From positions 1 to 64,000 of the forward strand of contig JAPOTS010000078.1 in assembly GCA_026709065.1 (NCBI GenBank): a stretch of 64,000 nt of DNA. The letters run 5' to 3'. This stretch comes from Bacteroidota bacterium. Lineage in GTDB: Bacteria > Bacteroidota > Rhodothermia > Rhodothermales > Bin80. Below, in pieces: positions 1 to 9,818 of the stretch (within the stretch, counting starts at the first letter, position 1; each line of letters begins with the position of its first letter). Under the pieces are notes generated by a model. The model made no database searches, was not told the DNA's origin, and saw only the letters and a list, made by a program, of their open reading frames with translations. A program made the position numbers and the translations under genes.

Positions 1-51
1 ATCCTCTTCTTCTGCGGAGGTTTAGACCTGTACCCACAAATATCGTGGTAG
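1..51 (+). pseudogene. C-terminal end of an IS transposase (ISL3-like), cut by the window edge
   Basis: Frame 1 reads ILFFCGGLDLYPQISW*. Nearly the same peptide (ILFFCGGVDLHP*) is encoded on the minus strand at ~53523-53560, and the DNA matches too. Confidence 0.4.
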
Positions 52-159
52 AACCGCTCAAATCAGAGGGAATGATCAAGAAAACGAACCGAAATTTGAG
101 AGATTTTTAGGGGGACGAACTTAGGTTAAAGTGGTTATCAAATGAACCACAAATCCGTA

Positions 160-1173
160 TTAGTGTGTGGAGTTGTCACCAGATGGCAAAATCACAGGTT
201 CAATAGAATACATTTTAGCCCCAAAATCTTCACTCGGATTTAATGAAAATAATATACCGTCTTCTTCAAAGTCAACATGGGGTATGTCCGATTTTTCACC
301 AATCAATTCACCAGAATAGGTGTATCTTCTCAGCATAAGTTGCGATTCAAATAAAGACATTACAACAACTTTATTGTCCAGCGGGAAAATATCCATTTCG
401 AATTCTAATTCATGCATGATTTTGGAAATTAGGGACATATCTTGTGAGAGGGCATAATTAGAAATATCAGCAGATCGATTTACAAGATTGAAGGATGAAA
501 ACTCTTCTGTTAGAGCATCATACTCCCACACCTTGTGCGAAAATGGTAAAAGGAACCGCAATTTATTCTCATTGGCTTTTATTCTCGGTATTCGCCGGGA
601 CATCCTGACGGGCATCAACAAAAGGTCAGCTTCAATATTAACAAGCGTAAGCCCCATAGGGGTAAGTTCCTCAGAGGAATCTAAGGAGTAAAAGAGAGTT
701 TCATTAGGAGCAGTTGTACTATTGTATCCTTTTTTGGCAAGAAAAAACTTATCTCTATACCTTCCGATTTGACCAAATTCAGAGAAGCTTGATAAGCCAA
801 TCTCACGAACACATTTTCCACTACTGATTGAATAACCCGTAATTCGTGCTAATTGATTGTCAAGTATAAAAAGAGTATCTTCATCTACAACAAACGAAGA
901 CACTTTTTGATGTTCGCATGAACCACTGCCTATTTTGCCGATCATTTTGTTTCTGTAGTCAGAGATAAACAGGAAGATTCTCTGCGTATTATCTACAATG
1001 ATGGCAGAATCACTACCAGTGGTAGCATATCCTATTACGGCAGAAACCGGTGGTGTTCCTTCGTCAATTAGATAACGCAAATCACTCGTCTGACCAGATG
1101 CAGATAGACAGCATAAATTGACAATACATAAGTATGTCAGTAGACAAAATGAAGGAGGTGTCAACTTGAGCAT
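160..1173 (-). CDS. 6-bladed beta-propeller-like exported protein
   Basis: ORF 160..1323; internal Met at 1173 gives a signal peptide (MLKLTPPSFCLLTYLCIVNLCCLSASGQ). The body resembles Bacteroidota 6-bladed propeller proteins. Confidence 0.6.
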   Translation of the reverse strand: MLKLTPPSFCLLTYLCIVNLCCLSASGQTSDLRYLIDEGTPPVSAVIGYATTGSDSAIIVDNTQRIFLFISDYRNKMIGKIGSGSCEHQKVSSFVVDEDTLFILDNQLARITGYSISSGKCVREIGLSSFSEFGQIGRYRDKFFLAKKGYNSTTAPNETLFYSLDSSEELTPMGLTLVNIEADLLLMPVRMSRRIPRIKANENKLRFLLPFSHKVWEYDALTEEFSSFNLVNRSADISNYALSQDMSLISKIMHELEFEMDIFPLDNKVVVMSLFESQLMLRRYTYSGELIGEKSDIPHVDFEEDGILFSLNPSEDFGAKMYSIEPVILPSGDNSTH

Positions 1174-1301
1174 GTAAGAATAAATATAAGTCACCCAGTC
1201 GCAGGGCGATCCGCTACAATGGTGGGGCAGAATGGATCTGTCCCACCAATTGTTTTCATTGGCCTTCAAGACGAGACCCTTACTCAGTACGGGGAATATT
1301 G

Positions 1302-1496
1302 TCACTCGCATGTACAAGCACAACCATAACGGCGCACATCGCTGTCACTGTCTTGGTAATAGTATACTTCCATAGAATCGGCCTTTCTGTCATAGACGAT
1401 ACAAATTCCGCAACCACTAGGGCCTCTTTCATGTGCATCAGCTTGATATTTGGGAAGCCCAAAAGCAGTAGTAATAACGAATAGGCAGATAAACAT
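1302..1496 (-). CDS. small secreted Cys-rich peptide (64 aa)
   Basis: Hydrophobic N-terminus (MFICLFVITTAFG) and Cys-rich C-terminus (CGIC...CACTCE). Lies directly upstream of the propeller gene on the same strand. Confidence 0.45.
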   Translation of the reverse strand: MFICLFVITTAFGLPKYQADAHERGPSGCGICIVYDRKADSMEVYYYQDSDSDVRRYGCACTCE

Positions 1497-2125
1497 GAAG
1501 ATGGTACGAGAAAAATTGTTTATGATTCAAAGAGTTTTTTATGTGAAATTAAATATACGAAATGAGTCAATAAAAAAATTAACTGGGCTTCCGTTTCTTT
1601 AGTGGGTAAAGCTAGAAAGGGGGTAACGATGAGAATTCAATTAGGTTTAGAAAGGTTGAAATGGTATATCAAATGTTTTCACGCATCCTTTCATCAACTT
1701 CAACAGGCGAAGATGAACTAATTGAGTCTATAGATCGTGCAGCTTTCAAGATAGTATCAATATCTTTCAAAGCAATTACTAAGTGAGAGGTTGTTTGATG
1801 GTGAAAAAGAAATCTACGAGAAATAACAGATGAGGACTTTGTATCCAGAATTGAAAGTAGTCAGATTTTTTACAACGGTGACACACTGCGATGTGATGTA
1901 AGAACTACACAATTTCATAACCTAAATTCTGGTAACCTACGATTTTCTCACATGATTGAGTAGGTCGTAAGGCACCTCCAAGTGCAGTCTTCAATACCCT
2001 AAATAGAATCAGCAGATGATGAGTAATGATACCATTGCAACAAAAGGCCATCTCATTCAGTGCACTTGTGATGCTTTATCGTTCAAGACTGAACCCACCT
2101 TGACCTTTATCCTTACTCTTGTTTT

Positions 2126-3376
2126 TCACTTTTGACTTATCATCATTTGTTGATGATGGTAGGAATGTCTGATTGGGTTTGGGAGGCAATTACTTGGGCT
2201 TTTGGTCACGCCCCAATCTTTACCTTTCGCATATTCATCCACCAGCCATCTGTGGAGGGAGGGTATGGGTACCCCATAGTCACCGTCTTCTCGCTCATCA
2301 ATGATTCCCCGATCAAGTGCGTTCTCGAAGAGATCTTCGGCCACTTCTTGGGAGTACTCCTCTTGGAGTGCAGACACTATGTCCTCAAACTTCATGGTTT
2401 CCCCTAATGGAACATCTGCGAATATTTCTGCAAGAACTTGACGCTTCTTTCTGACAATGCCCCTCGCACATACTTTGTAATACCCTATCTGCTCCGCGCG
2501 ACCTTGCTGAAGTACAATATCAAGTCCTTCATCAGTTGGTGTCCGGTGAGATGCAAGGTAGTTCACCGCAGAGTCTGCATAAGATATGATGTGTTGAGGC
2601 CAGCAATGCGTGCGTTCCGCTATGGTCTTAATCCATTCAAGTGGGGGTTTACTGAGACCTCCCTTATGAATGAGAAAGTCTCGGATAACACCACAGGTAG
2701 ATTCATGGCTCAAACATCCAAGAGGCACTCTACACTTACGCATAAATCGGGAAATCCCAAACGCTCTCAAAGCAGATTCGGTCGTCCCAAGTCCACCAGC
2801 GAGTAGCATGACTGACCTTCCCATGTCCCCATTATGTATTTGTTTGAGGACATCTGTAACTGCACCCTTCATCTCATCAGGCACCACGCTAGGCAACCCC
2901 AAAGCCTGCGCCTCATCCAAGATCAAGAGGAGGGGCTTCTTATCATCTTGAAGAATCTTTATTATTGTCTGGGCAACTGAAAAAATATCTACGGAAAGCG
3001 CTGCACTGGCTTTTACATATTTATCAATACCCGCTTCCACAGACGCACCTGTAACCCGCATGTTAGTTTTCTTTCCAAGGCGGTGCAATAGATCATCTGG
3101 TTTCCAGAGAGTATTTGTACCGATGTGCACGGAGTTCCATCCTTGATCCGATGCTTCCCTCGCGAGTACGTCTATCAGTGCCGTTTTCCCCGCACCCGGT
3201 GCTCCTTGAATCAAAAAGGTTGTCCCCTTTTTCTTATCTTGAAAGAGTTCAAGTGCACTGTTGAACGTATCAATGATCTCTTTCCGCCCATGAAAATATT
3301 CGGCAGGTCCACGATCTGAAATGAAGTTTGAGCTCATGAAACTGTAGGATTTGACGACCAGGGATGATTTGATCAA
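2126..3376 (-). CDS. AAA/STAND-like P-loop ATPase
   Basis: Walker A (IQGAPGAGKTAL), Walker B (LLLILDEAQ). Paralogous to 59653..60807 (shared GPAxxFHGR, FLIQGAPGAGK, WPQHII, LQQG, VPIPS..WLVD). Confidence 0.8.
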   Translation of the reverse strand: MIKSSLVVKSYSFMSSNFISDRGPAEYFHGRKEIIDTFNSALELFQDKKKGTTFLIQGAPGAGKTALIDVLAREASDQGWNSVHIGTNTLWKPDDLLHRLGKKTNMRVTGASVEAGIDKYVKASAALSVDIFSVAQTIIKILQDDKKPLLLILDEAQALGLPSVVPDEMKGAVTDVLKQIHNGDMGRSVMLLAGGLGTTESALRAFGISRFMRKCRVPLGCLSHESTCGVIRDFLIHKGGLSKPPLEWIKTIAERTHCWPQHIISYADSAVNYLASHRTPTDEGLDIVLQQGRAEQIGYYKVCARGIVRKKRQVLAEIFADVPLGETMKFEDIVSALQEEYSQEVAEDLFENALDRGIIDEREDGDYGVPIPSLHRWLVDEYAKGKDWGVTKSPSNCLPNPIRHSYHHQQMMISQK

Positions 3377-3679
3377 CCCTCAGCCAATGAATTGGTTCCA
3401 AGAAACAGGGAGATATACCCCCATGAACGACGCGAACTTGAGTAGTCAAGGAGACTTATTAAATGGAATCCATCTTTACTATTAATTGCAATGGGAGGCG
3501 TTTGCAAAATCTCGTGATCCAAATTCAGTTATTTCAATAGAGGAAATTACAATTATACCGATTTGAGTGATAGAAGGAAGTTCATCCAATCTGAGAAATA
3601 ATGAGAATAGCAGAAATGAGTTGCTTCTGATAACCATAGTCAAGCGTTAACGACCATATAACTTACTCATCAGGATTAA

Positions 3680-4180
3680 TTGGGAGTTAGATCTGCAACT
3701 AGATCAAGTTCAAGTAGTCAGATTTTTGGCTATCGTCACCGCGGTCGTTACTATACGATTGAAGAAAGGATTGATTTTGATCAGCATGGGCTTTTGGACT
3801 CATCAAGAGATTCGTTTATCAAGGTATGGTTTACTGAAGCCACTTTGGTTTTATTGATTGAACGGTTCCAATCTGGACTTCTTTCCAGAGAATTAACACG
3901 CATTGTCCAAGTAGAATACTTAGATCATTGCGTCAATTGATCTAACAGAAGCGAGTGTTTTGCTCCAACATATCAGAGCGTAAGATCTATTTCTCCAGAT
4001 CAGCCCCAATAGACGGCAACAAGTGCATTATCGCGAAGGGGTAGGTAACCCGACAAGATGAAGCGTTTGAGAGCGCTCATCAGCGTCTATACGCCGGATT
4101 AGAAGCTCATCGCCCCTAATAGTGGGGATTTTACAGCGTTCGCCAAGCGACTGATCATAGCCCCAGCCCCTGTAACAGTT
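3680..4180 (+). pseudogene. possible degenerate IS30-like transposase fragment
   Basis: YYTIEERIDFDQHGLL resembles an IS30 N-terminal HTH; further on another frame reads DEAFESAHQRLYAGLEAHRP. No intact ORF. Confidence 0.25.
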
Positions 4181-4376
4181 TACGAATGCAAAATATTTCT
4201 ATCGTGGCAGTTTGGATTTAGATCCAGTAGCCTAATCAACCAACCAACTGAAAGTTGAAGAACTAAAATATTTAAATTTTTTCCATAGGATCTCTTCGGT
4301 GTGTTGAACACTTTTTGCGTTAAATCCGTATATTATTGTCCACCCTCCTGTTTTATCACTCATAACCAGCAAAACA

Positions 4377-4931
4377 ATGAATATTGATTGGGGCACTGCA
4401 ATAAGTGTTCTAATAACTGCATTCGTTTCTATTATTTCTGTGCACATCATTATGAACAGAAAAACCTCAGACAGAGCAAAATGGGAAGGATCTGTTGACT
4501 CAAATATAAGCAACTTTAAAGATTTTATGCGTGAGATAAAAGATGATATAAGAGATATCAGAAACAACATCTTTAACATCTCCACTCAAATGACATCAAA
4601 GGTTGCAGGCAACCAGAGTCCGATTCAACTTACCAATCTCCGAAAAGAAATATCAGCTCAAATAGATGCCCCTGCTTGGGCTGAAAAGCATGCTGAAACA
4701 GCAAAAGAAAATGTTAAGGGTAAAGAACCTTATGATATTCAAGAATTCAGTTTCAAGTATGTTCAAAATCATAAAAATTATTTAGACGAAGAGCGCATTC
4801 TAATTAGAAAAATTGCTTATGAAAAAGGTTTAACGGAATTTGAAGTTCGGCAAGTACTTGGAATTGAACTGAGAGACAGATTGCTCACAATAGAGGATAA
4901 AGATCTCCAGTCAGTTCTGCCGACCACTTGA
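4377..4931 (+). CDS. hypothetical protein with N-terminal TM helix and charged coiled-coil-like segment
   Basis: 184 aa ORF; MNIDWGTAISVLITAFVSIISVHIIM predicted TM, then charged/heptad-like region. Confidence 0.55.
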   Translation: MNIDWGTAISVLITAFVSIISVHIIMNRKTSDRAKWEGSVDSNISNFKDFMREIKDDIRDIRNNIFNISTQMTSKVAGNQSPIQLTNLRKEISAQIDAPAWAEKHAETAKENVKGKEPYDIQEFSFKYVQNHKNYLDEERILIRKIAYEKGLTEFEVRQVLGIELRDRLLTIEDKDLQSVLPTT

Positions 4932-5407
4932 TTACTCACGTATATAATTCTCAAACAAGTCAATGAGCAAGCCTCAAACTACCAAATCACTATTGAAATA
5001 GTATTAAAGGCAGAAGAAAAAATACACGCACTTAGCACAAAAGAATATATAGGGTTGCATTAGAATTAGAAATCACCATGCGGTTGGGCAATCATCCAAA
5101 GAGATTGCTTAAAACAGTAGATGTGCTACCAATTAGCAGTAGTATCTTAATCAGCGCACTTACTAATAATCAGTTTGGCATCTACGAATACTCCCAAATC
5201 CACACCAACCCAAAAAGCCTCTTTGTCAGCTCTCCACAGAAGGACATTGCAGATATGTAGTATCTATTGCACCAGGATCACTTGGAGAATCTGGCGATTA
5301 ATTGGTAAGCATTCAATCATGCCATGTCAAGAGATGATGGAGTGATTGAGCATACAATCATTTGCGTAGACAGGTAAAATGATTTACGAATATATTGTCT
5401 TATGGAC

Positions 5408-6403
5408 TTACTTTTTTCGATCAATTACATACTGGCTCAGTGCATGCATGGCTCTTCTAGCCTCAGAATCGGGAAAAGAATCAAGGAGCGCTTGGGCTGA
5501 TTTGACATGGGATTCCATCCTTTGCTGTGCATAGCTTAATCCACCCGTCGATTGCACAAATTCAAAAATATTCTGACGATTCTGCTTTGTCTTTTTATCC
5601 TTACGTATGATTTTTAGAATCCTCTTTTGATCAGAAGGAGGAGAAATTTCCAGTGCATGAATCAATGGAAGCGTGACTAAATTTTTTTGGATATCTGCCC
5701 CTACGGGTTTTCCAACTTCGTGGCTTCCAAAATCAAATAAATCATCTCGAATTTGAAACGCTAATCCTAGCTGCTCTCCAAATTCCTCCATGGATTTTAG
5801 ACTCTCGGGATCCGCGTCTGCGCTCAATGCACCACATCGGGTACAGGCAGAGATCAAAGAAGCAGTCTTATCTGAAATAATTTTGTAATAGGATGCCTCA
5901 TCTACATCCATCCGACGCGCACGCTGTACTTGTCGAAGCTCTCCTTCACTCATCCGCTTTACGGCATTACTTAACACGCGCAGAAAGTCAATGTCATCAT
6001 TGTCTAAGGCTAATAGCAAACCCCGACTCAAAAAATAGTCTCCAAGCAGGACGGCCACTTTGTTACCCCAAAGGGCATTGATTGAAAAAGCACCGCGCCG
6101 TTTCTCTGATTCATCAACCACATCGTCATGAACCAGTGTTGCGGTGTGAAGTAACTCAACTAGAACCGCAGCGCGATAGCTTCTTTCACGTATCCCACCA
6201 CAGGTTTTTGCGGTTAAAAGGACTAGTAGAGGTCGAATACGTTTGCCTTTTTGACGCAAAAAGTATCGGATGACCAAATTTAAGAGTCCATGGTCTACCT
6301 TGACGGCCGCTTTAAAATGACTTGAAAATTCATGAAGATCATCCTTAACAACAGATTGCAAATCTCGTATCTCAATCGGTGATTTTTTTGAATGAGTAGA
6401 CAT
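5408..6403 (-). CDS. ispB: polyprenyl diphosphate synthase
   Basis: DD-rich motifs (LVHDDVVDESEKRRG; QIRDDLFDF), KxGKRIRP. Confidence 0.9.
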   Translation of the reverse strand: MSTHSKKSPIEIRDLQSVVKDDLHEFSSHFKAAVKVDHGLLNLVIRYFLRQKGKRIRPLLVLLTAKTCGGIRERSYRAAVLVELLHTATLVHDDVVDESEKRRGAFSINALWGNKVAVLLGDYFLSRGLLLALDNDDIDFLRVLSNAVKRMSEGELRQVQRARRMDVDEASYYKIISDKTASLISACTRCGALSADADPESLKSMEEFGEQLGLAFQIRDDLFDFGSHEVGKPVGADIQKNLVTLPLIHALEISPPSDQKRILKIIRKDKKTKQNRQNIFEFVQSTGGLSYAQQRMESHVKSAQALLDSFPDSEARRAMHALSQYVIDRKK

Positions 6404-6529
6404 TCAGTTTGTATTGAAATAGGTTAATGAATAGGAAAAATCAATATTGAATCAAATCGATGCGGTTCTATATCCATCATGATGACTCCCCGATAAGGTA
6501 CATGACCGCATCATATGCTTTAAAAAGAA

Positions 6530-7546
6530 TCAACCAAAGCTGTGCTGTTTTCTGTGGAGTAGAATCAAGAAGAATGGGACCCCGCAGAGTGCTGTAACAA
6601 TACCAACAGGCAATTGTGCATCAGGCAAAATAGAACGAGCTAGCATGTCGGCCCAGAGCAAAAAAATCGCGCCCCCAATGAAACTGGCAGGTAAGACTTT
6701 TCGATGCGTTACTCCAGTGAAAGATCGAACGGCATGAGGAACAATCAATCCCACAAATCCAATTGCCCCGCTTGCGGCAACGATTGAGCCGGTGACGAAC
6801 GATGCTAATACTATCAGAATACGTTTAACGGATTCTACTGCGACCCCGAGAGAGTGAGCAGATTCGTCTCCTGTGAGCATTCCATCAAGGGGTCTTGAAA
6901 GAATCATCAATATAATCAGCCCAATAGTGACAGCAATCGCTGGCCACATGAGACTTGACCATTGAGCGAGATGAAAGGAGCCAAGAAGCCAGAATAGTAC
7001 AGATCTAAGTTTATCGGGCTCTGGAGACGATAGGGTAATGAATGAGGTAAGAGCACCCATCAACGAGGCCACCGCAACCCCGGCCAGAAGGAGGCGTGTG
7101 ACTGATATTCGGCCCCGGCTACCTGCTACACTGTATACGATAGCAATGGCACATAATCCGCCAATAAATGACGCGATGGGCATTGATAGTCCTTTAGAGA
7201 TTAATGGGGGTAAAAAGCCAAGATAAAACAAGGATGCACCAGCTGTTGCACCACTGGAGATTCCGAGAATATAGGGCTCAGCCAGCGGGTTACGGACTAA
7301 GGTTTGCATTGCGACACCGATAATTCCGAGCCCTCCCCCTACAATTATGGCTAATAGTGCTCGCGGTAGTCGAAGGCTCCATACAATGCGATCTGAGATA
7401 GGATCTGGCGGTGAACCATAACTAAAAGTTGTATGATACCAGAGTACAGATAGTGCATCAGTAAATGAAACTTCACGCCCAATGCTTACTGAGATCACCA
7501 AGCTCAGGAGTCCAAGGATTCCAAGTAGAATGATCCATCTAATCAT
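6530..7546 (-). CDS. FecCD-family ABC transporter permease (iron-siderophore/cobalamin type)
   Basis: RLPRALLAIIVGGGLGIIGVAMQTLVRNPLAEPYILGISSGA and GFVGLIVPHAVR signatures. Confidence 0.92.
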   Translation of the reverse strand: MIRWIILLGILGLLSLVISVSIGREVSFTDALSVLWYHTTFSYGSPPDPISDRIVWSLRLPRALLAIIVGGGLGIIGVAMQTLVRNPLAEPYILGISSGATAGASLFYLGFLPPLISKGLSMPIASFIGGLCAIAIVYSVAGSRGRISVTRLLLAGVAVASLMGALTSFITLSSPEPDKLRSVLFWLLGSFHLAQWSSLMWPAIAVTIGLIILMILSRPLDGMLTGDESAHSLGVAVESVKRILIVLASFVTGSIVAASGAIGFVGLIVPHAVRSFTGVTHRKVLPASFIGGAIFLLWADMLARSILPDAQLPVGIVTALCGVPFFLILLHRKQHSFG

Positions 7547-8459
7547 GAGGTTTCACGATGTCTGGGTGAAGTTTTTCAGCCAAATCCCACGCTCCTCTTA
7601 CAAGCCGCGGCCCTGGTCGCTGATAATTAGCATTATCAAATCCATAGATTCTGCCAGATCGAACAGCGGGTACAATATCCCAAGAAGGATGGGCTTCAAG
7701 GATTTTGGAAGAATTAATTTGGGAACCGAATGTACCCGCAATGACTTCTGGCTGAGAAGTTAACACGAATTCATCTGTTAAAATAGGAAACCGAGTAGAA
7801 ATGTCTTGAGTCAGGCTATATCCGCCTGCCAAATCAATCATATCATGGATATAACTTCCATCACCAAACGCGTAGAGGGTGGTATGCTCAATCAAGAATA
7901 ACAGATCAGCTCTATCAGTGGTGGTTTCGGTTAAGGATTTAAGAAGTGATAGAGAGTCTTCAAGCTCATTGGCCCGGTTATTTGCAATTTCGGAAGTGCC
8001 CAATAGATGACCAAGTTTCCTAATGGATTGGGCTATATCAGATAGACTGTCAATAAATACAAAATACATTGGGATTCCAAGGGCTTCAAAAGCATCAGCA
8101 TCTCTGAGTGTATTGACTTGTTCACTCGCAATAATTAGGTCTAGATCCAAAGCAACTATAGCTTCAAGATCCATAGGGATCAGGCTATATCTTGGTAACG
8201 AATCCAGTTCAGGAGTGTGGTCATCAACCGTAGACACACCTGCAATGGTTGAACCTGCACCAGAGGCAAATAAAAGGTCTGTAATACTTGGGGCAAGTGG
8301 GGCAACACGTTGAATCTTGGTAGGAATTTTAAGGGTACGGCCTAAACCATCTACAACGGATCGTTCACCATCCAAATCAGAGGAACAACCAATCAATGCT
8401 AAGAAAAAAAGACATAATAAGCGAAAAGGCATAAAGAATAGATTGGTTGTAGGGATCAA
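7539..8459 (-). CDS. ABC transporter periplasmic substrate-binding lipoprotein (BtuF/FhuD type)
   Basis: Lipobox LALIGCSSD; RVAPLAPSITDLLFASGAG; stop overlaps the permease start. Confidence 0.88.
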   Translation of the reverse strand: MIPTTNLFFMPFRLLCLFFLALIGCSSDLDGERSVVDGLGRTLKIPTKIQRVAPLAPSITDLLFASGAGSTIAGVSTVDDHTPELDSLPRYSLIPMDLEAIVALDLDLIIASEQVNTLRDADAFEALGIPMYFVFIDSLSDIAQSIRKLGHLLGTSEIANNRANELEDSLSLLKSLTETTTDRADLLFLIEHTTLYAFGDGSYIHDMIDLAGGYSLTQDISTRFPILTDEFVLTSQPEVIAGTFGSQINSSKILEAHPSWDIVPAVRSGRIYGFDNANYQRPGPRLVRGAWDLAEKLHPDIVKPHD

Positions 8460-8488
8460 AGTTATAGATAATTTGTAAGCATTGAGCT

Positions 8489-9184
8489 ATGGATAATTTC
8501 GACTTAAAGGCTCTGACACTTAGCCGCAAAGATCTGGCAAGCAGGATTGATCACACTAAGCTTGGCCCGAACATTAAATTGCATGATATCAAGGTTCTTT
8601 GTGAGGAGGCTTCTGTGTATGGATTTGCTAGTGTATGTGTTCCACCATGCTACGTTGAAGAAGCCAATATGATACTCAACGGAGCCCCTCCTAAGATATG
8701 CACTGTGATTGGATTCCCACATGGTAATAATCGCACTAAAACGAAAATCAAAGAAACCTCAATTGCCATTGATGATGGTGCAACTGAGATTGACATGGTC
8801 ATGTCCATAGGACTACTCAAGAGTGATCACTTAAAGGCAGTGGAGGAAGACATTACCGGCGTTGTACAAATATGTAATGACACTGCCATAGTCAAGGTTA
8901 TACTTGAATGCTCTCTCCTGACAGATCAAGAAATACGTTCGGCTTGTTTTATTTCTCAGGAAGCGGGTGCAGATTATGTTAAGACTTCTACTGGATTTGC
9001 GAGTGGGGGTGCCCGAGTAGAAGATATTGCCATCATGCATAAAGCCGTTGGAGGTAAGTTAGGAATTAAAGCGTCTGGGGGGATTCGGACTGCGACGCAG
9101 GCGCTTGCAATGATCAATGCTGGTGCCACCAGAATTGGTGCGAGTGCTTCTATCTCAATCATTCAGGGGCTCAACGATGATTAA
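8489..9184 (+). CDS. deoC: deoxyribose-phosphate aldolase
   Basis: RIDHTKLGPN, EIDMVMSIG, YVKTSTGFASGGA, GIKASGGIRT motifs. Confidence 0.95.
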   Translation: MDNFDLKALTLSRKDLASRIDHTKLGPNIKLHDIKVLCEEASVYGFASVCVPPCYVEEANMILNGAPPKICTVIGFPHGNNRTKTKIKETSIAIDDGATEIDMVMSIGLLKSDHLKAVEEDITGVVQICNDTAIVKVILECSLLTDQEIRSACFISQEAGADYVKTSTGFASGGARVEDIAIMHKAVGGKLGIKASGGIRTATQALAMINAGATRIGASASISIIQGLNDD

Positions 9185-9728
9185 ACTTATTCAAATTTCC
9201 ATCTCGATGATCTTGCTGATCATCGCCGTTGGATGTTCTCCTACTACTGTGCAGCCACTAGTTAGCACAACGGTTCAGGATTCAGTGGTCACTGCCCCCA
9301 CTAATTGGGCGGACTACGAGGATGTTGATGTTGATCAATATTTTGGATCATTAGAGGCTACTTCAGACAAAAGTTTCCATGATGTACCTGACATCCTGTT
9401 GGCTAATGATTCGGAGTTGACCAATTCATATCAAGAGCGACAGGGTTTTAGAATTCAAGTATTAGCTACTCTGGATAAGCAGGATGCAGATCGAGCGTAT
9501 GAAGATGCCTTATTGTGGTGGGAGAGTATTGAAGACAATTCATCTCTGATTGAAGGGCAGATACTTTTTGGGCAACAGGCACCCGTTTACTTGGATTTTC
9601 ATCCGCCCTATTATCGCCTTCGCGTTGGCAATTTTATTGACCGCGAGAGTGCTCGACAACTATTGGAGGTTATTCAAAGAGATTATGAGGGTGCATTTAT
9701 TGCTCCGGGAGTGATTTTAGTTCAGTAG
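9177..9728 (+). CDS. SPOR-domain-like lipoprotein
   Basis: Starts at 9177 overlapping the deoC stop; lipobox IIAVGCS; C-term GFRIQVLATLDKQDADRAYEDA...YRLRVGNFIDRESARQLLE is SPOR-like. Confidence 0.7.
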   Translation: MIKLIQISISMILLIIAVGCSPTTVQPLVSTTVQDSVVTAPTNWADYEDVDVDQYFGSLEATSDKSFHDVPDILLANDSELTNSYQERQGFRIQVLATLDKQDADRAYEDALLWWESIEDNSSLIEGQILFGQQAPVYLDFHPPYYRLRVGNFIDRESARQLLEVIQRDYEGAFIAPGVILVQ

Positions 9729-9818
9729 CAGTCTCTCAGAACCATTCAGTCGGCCTACCCAGAGCTTACGGGTGGAGTTGTTCTAACTGAAAGTCTTCAA
9801 ATACACTCCAACGATTTA

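Noticed and set aside
2132-2806. Plus-strand ORFs opposite the ATPase gene
   Set aside because: Antisense to a clear Walker-motif ATPase; no start-site or domain support.
8504-8722. Minus ORF over deoC
   Set aside because: Antisense to a well-supported deoC.
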